A DNA stretch of 64,000 bases. Origin: Halomonas sp. 7T. GTDB lineage: Bacteria; Pseudomonadota; Gammaproteobacteria; Pseudomonadales; Halomonadaceae. The translations under genes and the position numbers were made by a program. Within the stretch, counting starts at the first letter, position 1; every line of letters starts with the position of its first letter. The notes under the pieces are model-generated. The model had not been told where the DNA came from and made no database searches. It was given only the letters and a program-made list of their open reading frames with translations. The stretch covers positions 186,001 to 250,000 of the forward strand of contig NZ_CP087112.1 of assembly GCF_025643255.1 (NCBI RefSeq), read 5' to 3'. Positions 1 through 8,636 of the stretch are shown piece after piece.

Positions 1-1105
<1,105 letters not shown>

Positions 1106-1136
1106 GGTAGTGAACCTCTAAACAGGCTTGTGTTAT

Positions 1137-1149
1137 GTGATAATATAAC
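1137..1149 (-). promoter_or_regulatory. Candidate Zur operator
   Basis: GTGATAATATAAC differs at one base from the gammaproteobacterial Zur core GTTATAATATAAC. It lies in an AT-rich stretch 32 bases upstream of the COG0523 GTPase start, where a repressor would block its promoter. Known Zur regulons commonly include COG0523 GTPases. Identified by eye only. Confidence 0.6.
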
Positions 1150-1217
1150 AATAAAGAAGCGTTTTAAGAAAGCTCTGTTTTGATGACCACTGTTTAAGAG
1201 AATACGGGTTGGGGGAA

Positions 1218-1493
1218 TTAACGCTTATATTGCGTAGGGCAGTAGCCCCGTAACACATCGGGGGAGCGCAAGGCTTTGTGTTTGGTAGCGCGACCGGTAA
1301 CCCGCTTGCGCCATAGCCGGAATGAAGCGGATTTTAGCTGATGGCGCATCACCTCGATGACATCCGGCTCGCCCAAGCCAAACAGTCCTTCGATGGCTTC
1401 AAACGGCGTGCGATCCTCCCAGGCCATCTCGATAACGCGGGATTGCTCTTCTTCGGGTAAGCGACGGAAGCGTTTCACGGCAGCTTTAGGCAT
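1218..1493 (-). CDS. DUF2805 / TIGR03643 family protein
   Basis: A 91-residue basic protein beginning MPKAAVKRFRRLPEEEQ. The run PEEEQSRVIEMAWEDRTPFEAIE followed by a second helical stretch ending in FRLWRKRV is typical of the uncharacterised TIGR03643/DUF2805 family and has the look of a small helix-turn-helix nucleic-acid binder, though no function is established. A longer frame opens at 1556, but the internal ATG at 1493 follows a modest AGGGTG ribosome site and matches the usual family start, so it was preferred. It stands alone between the GTPase and the methyltransferase. Confidence 0.75.
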   Translation of the reverse strand: MPKAAVKRFRRLPEEEQSRVIEMAWEDRTPFEAIEGLFGLGEPDVIEVMRHQLKSASFRLWRKRVTGRATKHKALRSPDVLRGYCPTQYKR

Positions 1494-1647
1494 TGGACAC
1501 CCTGAGTATTGGCTAATAGGCGACGCGTATAAATAGCGAAATATCTGGCTGTACAAATACTTTACGCGCCTAGGATGATTGTACTAAAAGTACGGATTAA
1601 AATGCAGGTTTTCTGAATGCGCTAGCTAACAAACAGCTTAGTAGGGC

Positions 1648-2262
1648 TTATTTTGTCGCCAGCAGGGCGCGGAATAAACCCTTCATAAGTACCGGTTCGT
1701 CGCGCTGAATGGTAAAGCCAGCCTGTTGTATAAGAGGCGTGGCCTGGCGTGTGATATCGGTAGCGATAAAAGAGGTGAAGGCGTTTAGCGCCCGCCTGCT
1801 TGGCCCAGCAGGTTGAACATCTGGCTGAAATTTGTCCATCACGCAGAGCTGGCCGTCTGGCTTCAGTACTCGGTTAGCTTCTGCTAACCCCTGTTCTGGG
1901 CAGGGCATGACCGCGAGGATAAGGTGCATTACCACCACGTCGAAGTGCTCATCAGGGTACTCCAGCGCGGCGGCGTCCATCACTCGGCACTCTACATCCC
2001 GCCTCGCTTTTTCTGCCCGTTCACGGGCGCGCTTCACCATGGCGGGCGTTAAGTCGGTCAGATGTGTTTCTAGCTCATGGGGCAAATACGGCAAGTCTAA
2101 GCCTGTGCCTGCGCCTACTAATAAAACGCGCATTCCCGGCTCCCAATCGACTTGGCCAAGGGCCATGCGTCGCGGCTTACAAAATGCTTTGGTGGCCACA
2201 AGATCATACAGTGGGGCGTAGACGGTATAGCGAAGTCGATTCCAAGCTGTTGTATTTATCAT
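1648..2262 (-). CDS. Class I SAM-dependent methyltransferase (UbiE/PmtA-like)
   Basis: A 204-residue soluble methyltransferase. The SAM-binding motif I reads VLLVGAGTGLDLPYLP at about residues 46-61, followed by an acidic motif (HLTDLTPAMVKRARER) and the motif IV region HFDVVVMHLILAVMPCPEQG. This pattern is shared by UbiE-like enzymes and by bacterial phosphatidylethanolamine N-methyltransferases of the PmtA type. The N-terminal YAPLYDLVATKAFCKPRR resembles those lipid methyltransferases, but substrate cannot be fixed. It is divergent from eutB with 106 bases between the starts. Confidence 0.75.
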   Translation of the reverse strand: MINTTAWNRLRYTVYAPLYDLVATKAFCKPRRMALGQVDWEPGMRVLLVGAGTGLDLPYLPHELETHLTDLTPAMVKRARERAEKARRDVECRVMDAAALEYPDEHFDVVVMHLILAVMPCPEQGLAEANRVLKPDGQLCVMDKFQPDVQPAGPSRRALNAFTSFIATDITRQATPLIQQAGFTIQRDEPVLMKGLFRALLATK

Positions 2263-2368
2263 CTTACTTCTTAGCTCCCGCTTATTTTAACGGCTGACGT
2301 GCAGCAGATCAGCGGCTAAGTTAAAAGTCACCCATGCCTATTAGCATAGCTACTATAAGGGTGATGCG

Positions 2369-3784
2369 ATGTCACAGTGTTATCACACCATGTTGGGAGA
2401 GCGTACCTACCGTTTTTCCAATTTAGCGGCATTAATGGCTAAGGCCACGCCGCCCCGTTCCGGTGACCGTTTGGCTGAGGTGATAGCGGAATCCGCTGAG
2501 GAGCGGGTGGTGGCGCAAATGGTGCTTGCCGAACTGCCGCTCACGACGTTCTTAAATGACGTTCTGATTCCTTATGAGCAGGATGAAATTACCCGGTTGA
2601 TTATCGATGAGCACGATGCTGGTGCTTTTGCTCCGTTGCGACATCTGACCGTGGGGGACTTTCGTAACTGGCTGCTGTCTGATCATGCTACTAGCGAGAT
2701 ACTTGCCGCCGCACGCTCTGGTATTACACCCGAAATGGCTGCCGCGGTGAGCAAGCTAATGCGCAATCAGGATCTGATTTTGGTGGCCAAAAAGTGCCAG
2801 GTAACGACAGCGTTCCGCAATACGATTGGGCTGCCGGGGCGGCTCTCTACACGGCTTCAGCCCAATCATCCTACTGATGATGTCACCGGCATTGCCGCTA
2901 GTATTCTTGATGGACTGCTGTACGGCAGCGGCGACGCGGTGATTGGTATTAATCCTGCCACCGATAACGTCGCCCAAAGTATCAAGCTGATGCGCTTGAT
3001 GGATGATGTCATTCAGAAATATGAAATCCCTACCCAGTCCTGCGTGCTTACCCATGTGACGAACACGTTAGAAGCGATTGAGCAGGGCGCCCCGGTCGAT
3101 CTGGTCTTCCAATCCATCGGCGGTACAGAAGCGACCAACCGCAGTTTTGGGTTCGATTTGAGCACCTTGGCTGAAGCTGAGGCAGCGGCGCAGTCGCTCA
3201 ATCGCGGGACAGTGGGCCGCAACGTAATGTATTTCGAAACCGGCCAAGGCAGCTCGCTTTCTGCTGATGCCCACCATGGCCTTGATCAGCAAACCTGTGA
3301 AGCCCGCGCCTACGCCGTGGCGCGTAAGTTCAATCCGCTGTTGGTGAATACCGTGGTGGGCTTTATCGGCCCTGAGTATTTGTTTGACGGTAAAGAGATC
3401 ACTCGGGCGGGGCTTGAGGATCACTTCTGCGGCAAGCTGTTAGGGGTGCCTATGGGGTGTGATGTTTGCTACACCAACCACGCTGAGGCCGATCAAAACG
3501 ATATGGATAACCTGCTGACGCTACTCAGCGTAGCGGGCTGCAACTTCATTATGGGCATCCCTGGCTCTGACGACATTATGCTCAACTACCAAACCACTTC
3601 TTTTCATGACGCACTTTATGCGCGGCGTGTACTGGGGCTAAAAGCAGCGCCCGAATTTGAGCGCTGGTTGGCGGACATGCAGATTTTCCAGGATGTCAGT
3701 ACTTACCGTTTGAATGACCAGCTCCCCGCCGCCTTTGCGAACAGCCTACGTCACCTGCCTAAGGATCCGCGCCATGGTGCATAA
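2369..3784 (+). CDS. eutB: Ethanolamine ammonia-lyase large (heavy) subunit
   Basis: The 471-residue catalytic subunit of the adenosylcobalamin-dependent enzyme that converts ethanolamine to acetaldehyde and ammonia. Family signatures include NPATDNVAQSIKLMRLMDD, ETGQGSSLSADAHHGLDQQT and GCDVCYTNHAEADQNDMDNL, the last two lining the TIM-barrel active site. Length agrees with E. coli EutB (453 residues). It overlaps eutC by 11 bases, the normal subunit pairing. No microcompartment shell genes and no eutA reactivase lie next to it, so this is the simple catabolic form in which ethanolamine serves as a nitrogen or carbon source. Confidence 0.96.
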   Translation: MSQCYHTMLGERTYRFSNLAALMAKATPPRSGDRLAEVIAESAEERVVAQMVLAELPLTTFLNDVLIPYEQDEITRLIIDEHDAGAFAPLRHLTVGDFRNWLLSDHATSEILAAARSGITPEMAAAVSKLMRNQDLILVAKKCQVTTAFRNTIGLPGRLSTRLQPNHPTDDVTGIAASILDGLLYGSGDAVIGINPATDNVAQSIKLMRLMDDVIQKYEIPTQSCVLTHVTNTLEAIEQGAPVDLVFQSIGGTEATNRSFGFDLSTLAEAEAAAQSLNRGTVGRNVMYFETGQGSSLSADAHHGLDQQTCEARAYAVARKFNPLLVNTVVGFIGPEYLFDGKEITRAGLEDHFCGKLLGVPMGCDVCYTNHAEADQNDMDNLLTLLSVAGCNFIMGIPGSDDIMLNYQTTSFHDALYARRVLGLKAAPEFERWLADMQIFQDVSTYRLNDQLPAAFANSLRHLPKDPRHGA

Positions 3785-4613
3785 ACCCGTATCCCCCATC
3801 GTGGTGGAAAACCCTTGGCAGCGATTGAGTGCCTTTACCGATGCACGAATTGGCCTAGGGCGCGCTGGTGTCAGTCTACCCACCAGCAAGCTATTAGCGT
3901 TTCAGCTGGCCCACGCTCAAGCCCAGGATGCTGTTCACTGTGCGTTTGATGGTGAAGCTTTAGAGGCAGCGCTAACCGACACGCTTAACCTCACTGCGTC
4001 GCCTATTCGCTTACACACGCTTGCAAAGGATCGCGCTACTTATCTACAGCGGCCCGACTATGGTCGACGCTTGAGTGAGTCGTCGCGGGAGCAGCTGCAG
4101 CAAACTGCCGAGTCAGGTCAGCGCTTCGATTTGGCGGTGGTGATTGTCGATGGGCTTTCCGCGCTGGCGGTGCTGCAGAATAGCGCCCCGTTTCTTACTG
4201 CGCTGTATCGCGCTTTTGAGAGTGATCAGCAAGCGTGGCAGCTCGCACCTTTAACCCTTGTCGAGCAGGGCCGTGTCGCCATTGGCGATGAAGTGGGCGC
4301 GCTGCTTAACGCCGATGCGGTGCTGGTGATGATTGGCGAACGCCCGGGATTAAGCTCCCCCGATAGCCTCGGGTTGTATATGACCTGGGCACCTGAAGTG
4401 GGCTTAAAAGATGACCGTCGCAACTGTATTTCAAACGTTCGCCCGGCAGGGCTGAACCCCGAGGAGGCTGCTCGGCGGATGCTATTGCTATTAAAAGCTG
4501 CCCGGCAGCTAATGCTTTCCGGTGTAAAGCTGAAAGATCGCAGCGAAGATAACGTGCTAGAAGACAGCGCCGTTGCCACAGGTTTTAAGGGTAACTTCCT
4601 CGTCGCTGATTGA
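3774..4613 (+). CDS. eutC: Ethanolamine ammonia-lyase small (light) subunit
   Basis: The 279-residue partner of EutB, supplying part of the cobalamin-binding surface. Recognisable segments are VIVDGLSALAVLQNSAPFL, IGERPGLSSPDSLGLYMTW and RNCISNVRPAGLNPEEAARR, all strongly conserved in EutC. A frame is open from 3714, but that would place 60 bases inside eutB. The ATG at 3774 follows AAGGATCC and overlaps the eutB stop by 11 bases, which suggests translational coupling. No terminator is visible before the CIA30 gene 64 bases downstream. Confidence 0.95.
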   Translation: MVHKPVSPIVVENPWQRLSAFTDARIGLGRAGVSLPTSKLLAFQLAHAQAQDAVHCAFDGEALEAALTDTLNLTASPIRLHTLAKDRATYLQRPDYGRRLSESSREQLQQTAESGQRFDLAVVIVDGLSALAVLQNSAPFLTALYRAFESDQQAWQLAPLTLVEQGRVAIGDEVGALLNADAVLVMIGERPGLSSPDSLGLYMTWAPEVGLKDDRRNCISNVRPAGLNPEEAARRMLLLLKAARQLMLSGVKLKDRSEDNVLEDSAVATGFKGNFLVAD

Positions 4614-4677
4614 AGTCAATATTGCATTCATTAAGCGGTAGTGAAACGCTGGATATCCCACTTTTTGAGGAGCCACT

Positions 4678-5172
4678 ATGACGTTAATCTTTACCGATCC
4701 AAGCGAACAGCAGCGCTGGTATGCCGTGGACGATGGCGTAATGGGCGGCGAGTCCCATAGTGGGTTTCGTATTGAAGCAGACACAGGCTGCTTTTATGGC
4801 GAGGTCTCATTGGAAAACGGCGGCGGCTTTGCCTCGGTACGCCGCGAGCCGAACCACGTTGAATCTTTTCTTACCCAGGGAGACGGCATAAGGCTTAGGG
4901 TGCGCGGCGATGGTCGCACCTACCAGCTGCGTTTAAAAAGTACATTGCTGGATGAGGCCAGTGCCTACCGGGTGGCGTTCACGCCTAGCAAAGGTGAGTG
5001 GGAAACCTGGGATTTTCCTTGGCATAGTTTTGAAGCCGTGCGCCGCGGCAAGTTGCTGGCCAATGCGCCGCTGCTAGACCCCGAAAGCATTCATCAACTT
5101 GGATTTTTAATTGCCGATAGAGACGCTGGGCCGTTTGTTCTCTACGTGAGTCGATTAGAGAAATTAAGCTGA
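4678..5172 (+). CDS. CIA30-domain protein
   Basis: A 164-residue soluble protein made of a single CIA30 (NADH:ubiquinone oxidoreductase intermediate-associated protein 30) beta-sandwich domain. The hallmark is the N-terminal AVDDGVMGGESHSGF, then VSLENGGGFASVR and a C-terminal segment LGFLIADRDAGPFVLYV. Eukaryotic CIA30 helps complex I assembly, but bacterial single-domain versions have no established role. A GAGGAG ribosome site precedes the ATG. It lies 64 bases after eutC and 162 bases before the photoreceptor gene, and may be read through from eutBC. Confidence 0.85.
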   Translation: MTLIFTDPSEQQRWYAVDDGVMGGESHSGFRIEADTGCFYGEVSLENGGGFASVRREPNHVESFLTQGDGIRLRVRGDGRTYQLRLKSTLLDEASAYRVAFTPSKGEWETWDFPWHSFEAVRRGKLLANAPLLDPESIHQLGFLIADRDAGPFVLYVSRLEKLS

Positions 5173-5220
5173 AATAAGTAGGGCTTCTGTTTTCTCATCA
5201 AATAGCATTAGCTGTTTGCT

Positions 5221-5247
5221 TTGAATCTCTCATACTGCTAGATTCAA
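5221..5247. repeat. Inverted repeat upstream of pyp, possible operator
   Basis: TTGAATCT at 5221-5228 and AGATTCAA at 5240-5247 form a perfect 8-base inverted repeat with 11 bases between the arms. The arm-to-arm centre distance (19 bases) suits a dimeric regulator bound to one DNA face. No T-run follows, so it is not an intrinsic terminator for the upstream gene. The regulator is unknown. Confidence 0.45.
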
Positions 5248-5254
5248 GTGGTAA

Positions 5255-5283
5255 TTACAATTAATGTATACCTTTTGTATAGC
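5255..5283 (+). promoter_or_regulatory. Candidate sigma-70 promoter of pyp
   Basis: TTACAA at 5255-5260 and TATAGC at 5278-5283 are separated by 17 bases in a strongly AT-rich stretch just after the inverted repeat, and lie about 50 bases before the pyp start. Both hexamers deviate from consensus, so this is only a plausible reading. Confidence 0.35.
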
Positions 5284-5334
5284 TATTTGATTTGTTAAAT
5301 ATGTTTGCAAGGTATTCAGACAGGAGATGTGGTA

Positions 5335-5718
5335 ATGGCAATGGAAACAGTACGTTTCGGCGGCGATGATATTGAAAATGCCCTAGCCAATATGGATGAT
5401 AAGAAGCTTGATACGCTGGCTTTTGGCGCCATCCAGCTAGATGCCAATGGCAAGATCATTCAATACAACGCAGCGGAAGGTGGTATTACCGGTCGTGACC
5501 CTAAAAGCGTCATTGGCAAAAATTTCTTTACTGACGTTGCTCCCTGCACACAAAGCAAAGAATTTCAGGGCCGTTTCAAGGAAGGCGTTAAAAATGGTGA
5601 TTTAAACACCATGTTTGAGTACGTGTTCGATTATCAGATGACGCCCACAAAAGTAAAAGTGCATATGAAAAAGGCGCTTTCTGGAGATACTTTCTGGATT
5701 TTCGTTAAACGCTTATGA
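5335..5718 (+). CDS. pyp: Photoactive yellow protein (PYP), blue-light photoreceptor
   Basis: A 127-residue PAS-fold photoreceptor that carries trans-p-coumaric acid as a thioester. Numbering from the second Met to match the 125-residue Halorhodospira halophila protein, all key residues are present: Tyr42, Glu46 and Thr50 hydrogen-bond the chromophore, Arg52 gates it, Cys69 (in VAPCTQS) is the attachment site, and Met100 and Trp119 act in the photocycle. The stretch [20 protein letters not shown] is nearly identical to the halophila protein. AGGAG at 5322-5326 fits the ATG at 5335; an ATG two codons later is possible. The gene looks more AT-rich than its neighbours. An intrinsic terminator follows it directly, then the two chromophore genes. 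Confidence 0.97.
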   Translation: MAMETVRFGGDDIENALANMDDKKLDTLAFGAIQLDANGKIIQYNAAEGGITGRDPKSVIGKNFFTDVAPCTQSKEFQGRFKEGVKNGDLNTMFEYVFDYQMTPTKVKVHMKKALSGDTFWIFVKRL

Positions 5719-5735
5719 CCTAGATTACCCAAGGG

Positions 5736-5776
5736 CCGCCCGCTCAATGGATATTATGAGTGGGCGGTTTTGTGTT
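5736..5776 (+). terminator. Intrinsic terminator/attenuator between pyp and the ligase gene
   Basis: CCGCCCGCTCA (5736-5746) pairs with TGAGTGGGCGG (5757-5767), 11 base pairs including one G-T, around a 10-base loop, followed by TTTTGTGTTT. It ends about 40 bases before the ligase start. Partial readthrough would give much photoreceptor and little of the enzymes. Confidence 0.8.
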
Positions 5777-5816
5777 TAAACCGTACGATATTTCTGGCGT
5801 TATTAAGGATCATCCA

Positions 5817-6947
5817 ATGCCCCAGTGGCTAAGCGAAGCCGATTGCAAGGCGGTGCTGCAATCTCTGCTAAGCGCTGAACTTGCTGCCTACCGCGGAACT
5901 CCCGCGCCAGACTGGCAACATCCACCCGCCATCGACTCCCTTGAAAGACTCCACCTTGCCGCCTGTGTGAACGAATTCTTTCGTTTACACGAGACCGGTG
6001 TAGAAGACCGTCTTCTCATGACCAAACACATCGATGGGTGGGCAGCCATTGTGGCTCAGGCGCTCGACGATACCTCAGGCCTTACGTTTCGCACGTCAGG
6101 GAGTACAGGAGATCCGACGACCCATGTGCATCACTGGGCCAACATACAAGCTGAAACGGACGCATTGATACAGCGTTTAGCCCCCGTTATGCCGATAAAG
6201 CGAGTCGTGAGCTGGCTGCCGCTACACCACCTTTACGGCCTTATGTGGGGCGTTGCCCTGCCAGCAAAGCTAAATATACCGCGCGTTAGTGTAGAGGGAG
6301 CCGCTATGCCCGCTTTGGCGCCTGGCGATATGTTGGTCACTGTGCCTGCGTACTGGGACTATTTGGCTCGTGCGGGTAAGGAGTGGCCTAATAAGGTAAC
6401 GGGCGTTTCCTCATCGGCGCCTCTTTCTGCGGCAACATCAGACGCATTGATTCAACAAGGCTTAGCTGGCTTGCTCGATATTTATGGCAGTACGGAAACT
6501 GGAGGAGTGGCAACCCGTTGGCGTGCCTCTGAACCCTACCAGCTGCTAACCCACTGGCAACGCCACGATACACAGCACCTTCAGCGTGTTAATAGTGACC
6601 ACCCGGTGCCGCTTCTGGACGCTACGCAGTGGGTCGACGATACCCATTTTACGGTGAAAGGGCGCCTTGACGATGTGGTCATCATTGGTGGTGTCAACGT
6701 TAGCCCCCAGCATGTGGCGCGTAAGCTATGCGCGTTAGACGATGTGGCTGATTGCAGCGTGCGGGTCGCTGGGTCTGCCGCATCGCCACGCTTAAAGGCG
6801 TTTGTTGTGCCTGTGCAAGACGAACATGAAACCGCTAGTACGATTGCCCAAGCTACGGCCCACTGGCCAGCAGCAGAGCGCCCGGTAAGCGTTACTTATG
6901 GTGCATCCCTGCCAACTAATGCGATGGGCAAACTCACTGATTGGTAA
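5817..6947 (+). CDS. pcl: p-Coumarate-activating AMP ligase of the PYP chromophore pathway
   Basis: A 376-residue member of the acyl-adenylate-forming superfamily that activates p-coumarate (normally as the CoA thioester) so it can be loaded onto PYP Cys69. The phosphate-binding motif reads FRTSGSTGDPT, the A5 motif IYGSTETGGVATRW, the hinge GRLDDVVIIGGVNVSP, and the C-terminal lysine motif LPTNAMGKL. It is markedly shorter than plant-type 4-coumarate:CoA ligases (about 550), as is usual for PYP-linked enzymes. A GTG at 5760 is in frame but lies inside the terminator hairpin. The ATG at 5817, with AAGGAT six bases before it, is the better start. Its position between pyp and the ammonia-lyase fixes the role. 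Confidence 0.88.
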   Translation: MPQWLSEADCKAVLQSLLSAELAAYRGTPAPDWQHPPAIDSLERLHLAACVNEFFRLHETGVEDRLLMTKHIDGWAAIVAQALDDTSGLTFRTSGSTGDPTTHVHHWANIQAETDALIQRLAPVMPIKRVVSWLPLHHLYGLMWGVALPAKLNIPRVSVEGAAMPALAPGDMLVTVPAYWDYLARAGKEWPNKVTGVSSSAPLSAATSDALIQQGLAGLLDIYGSTETGGVATRWRASEPYQLLTHWQRHDTQHLQRVNSDHPVPLLDATQWVDDTHFTVKGRLDDVVIIGGVNVSPQHVARKLCALDDVADCSVRVAGSAASPRLKAFVVPVQDEHETASTIAQATAHWPAAERPVSVTYGASLPTNAMGKLTDW

Positions 6948-6969
6948 TTTTTGTACAGGAAGTGCTGAT

Positions 6970-8550
6970 ATGAACGATGGCTCTCGGACGTTGGAAGAGA
7001 TTGAAAACATCGCCCTTGGGCGTCAGATGCTTGTGCTGTCGCAAGAAGAAAAACGAGCGACCGCACAAGCACATGCTTTTCTGTGCGACGCTATTAACCA
7101 ACGACGCCGTATCTACGGAGTGACAACGGGATACGGGCCGCTGGCCACCACCGACGTAGACCCTAAGCAGTCAGCGCTCCTGCAGCAGAATTTGGTCTAT
7201 CACCTATGCAGCGGTGTGGGAGAGCCACTGGCACACACCCAGGTTCGCGCCATGATGGTGGCCCGCGTCGCGAGTCTAGTTCGCGGACACTCCGGCGCGA
7301 ACCCTTTACTTATAGAGCGTTTGCTTGCATGGCTTGAGGCTGACGTGGTGCCTGAAGTGCCCTCGCGGGGCACGGTAGGGGCGAGCGGTGATTTAACGCC
7401 GCTGGCGCACCTGGCCCGCGCATTGAGCGGTGAAGGCAGAGTGAGTCTGCGTGGCGGCCGTTGGATCGACAGCGCCGAGGCTCACCGGCAGCTGGGGTGG
7501 GAGCCGCTTGTCCTACAAGGCAAAGATGCGATTGCGCTCGTCAACGGCACTTCGACCACGGCCGGTATTGCGGCGTTAAATGCCACCGCTGCGCAACGGG
7601 CGGTAAAGCTCAGTGCTTTACTGGTACTGCTTTACTCGGAACTACTGGGAGGGCATCGCGAGGCGTTTCATCCGCGGATTGGCAAGCTTCGCCCACACCC
7701 AGGCCAGCAGCAGCTTCATCAGTGGCTTTGGTCGCTATCCGCAACTAGCGATGCACTCATCCCCTGGCGGCCCGTATCGGAGCAGCTTCCAGAGATGCCC
7801 AGTGATATTACCCAGCACCGGCCGCTACCCCAGGATGCCTACACGCTGCGCTGCGCGCCCCAAGCGCTAGGCGCCGTGTGGGACGTTGTTGAGCAGCACG
7901 CACAAACGGTGCGCATCGAACTGGAAGCGGTCACTGATAACCCGCTACTGTTTGCCGATGACGGCTTGGTTTTGCACGGTGGGAACTTTTTCGGTCAGCA
8001 CTTAGCCTTTGCCAGCGACCACCTTAACAATGCGCTTATCCAAATGGCGCTCTACAGCGAGCGTCGCATCGCAAGAATTACCGACCCGCTCAAAAATAAA
8101 GGCTTGCCAGCGTTTATGCAGCCGCTTGAGACGGGCTTGCACAGCGGTTTTATGGGCGCGCAGGTGAGCGCAACGGCGCTAGTGGCTGAGTTACGTAGCC
8201 ACGCCATGCCCGCCTCTATCCAGTCTATTCCGACGAATGCGGATAATCAGGATATCGTGCCGCTAGGAACCATCGCCGCGCGCCGCGCAAGCACGAGTTT
8301 AGAGCAGCTTTATCAGATATTGGCGATTGAAGCCTTGGTGCTGGTGCAGGGCGCTGAGTTGAAGAACACCCATGCGCTTAGTCATGCTTCCCAAGCGTTC
8401 TGCCACTGGGTTCGAGACTTTATCCGCCCGCTTGAGCAAGACCGCCCTTTGTCAGAAGACATTACCCAACTCTCACAGCTGCTTGCCGACCCCGACCACG
8501 TTGCACCGCTGATGGCGCTGCTGGATACAGCCCCGCAGGAGAGCGCTTAA
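6970..8550 (+). CDS. tal: Tyrosine ammonia-lyase (PYP chromophore precursor)
   Basis: A 526-residue aromatic amino-acid lyase of the HAL/PAL/TAL family, making p-coumarate and ammonia from tyrosine. The self-cyclising MIO triad Ala-Ser-Gly is at 138-140 in GTVGASGDLTPLAHLAR, and the catalytic tyrosine lies in GVTTGYGPLA (residue 55). The selectivity pair is His78-Leu79 in NLVYHLCSGVG; His-Leu marks tyrosine preference (as in Rhodobacter TAL), while histidine lyases have Ser-His and phenylalanine lyases Phe-Leu. The frame is open from 6898, but AGGAAG before 6970 and the end of the preceding gene at 6947 support the chosen ATG. An intrinsic terminator follows. Confidence 0.92.
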   Translation: MNDGSRTLEEIENIALGRQMLVLSQEEKRATAQAHAFLCDAINQRRRIYGVTTGYGPLATTDVDPKQSALLQQNLVYHLCSGVGEPLAHTQVRAMMVARVASLVRGHSGANPLLIERLLAWLEADVVPEVPSRGTVGASGDLTPLAHLARALSGEGRVSLRGGRWIDSAEAHRQLGWEPLVLQGKDAIALVNGTSTTAGIAALNATAAQRAVKLSALLVLLYSELLGGHREAFHPRIGKLRPHPGQQQLHQWLWSLSATSDALIPWRPVSEQLPEMPSDITQHRPLPQDAYTLRCAPQALGAVWDVVEQHAQTVRIELEAVTDNPLLFADDGLVLHGGNFFGQHLAFASDHLNNALIQMALYSERRIARITDPLKNKGLPAFMQPLETGLHSGFMGAQVSATALVAELRSHAMPASIQSIPTNADNQDIVPLGTIAARRASTSLEQLYQILAIEALVLVQGAELKNTHALSHASQAFCHWVRDFIRPLEQDRPLSEDITQLSQLLADPDHVAPLMALLDTAPQESA

Positions 8551-8592
8551 CGCGCGCTCCTCCACTAAGGTCGTCTCGTATGTAGTCAGGCA

Positions 8593-8623
8593 TTAAGAGA
8601 GTCTTTGTGCACTCTCTTTTTAA
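8593..8623 (+). terminator. Intrinsic terminator after tal
   Basis: AAGAGAGT (8595-8602) pairs with ACTCTCTT (8611-8618) around an 8-base loop, followed by TTT. It closes the PYP module and separates it from aceK. The in-frame GTG at 8607 upstream of aceK is in the loop, which argues against that start. Confidence 0.65.
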
Positions 8624-8636
8624 ACGAGCAACCCTC

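Noticed and set aside
5760..5816. Upstream GTG start for the coumarate ligase
   Set aside because: The codon lies in the 3' arm of the terminator hairpin and has no ribosome site; the ATG at 5817 has AAGGAT six bases before it.
8607..8636. Upstream GTG start for aceK
   Set aside because: It falls in the loop of the intrinsic terminator after tal, so the message would seldom include it.
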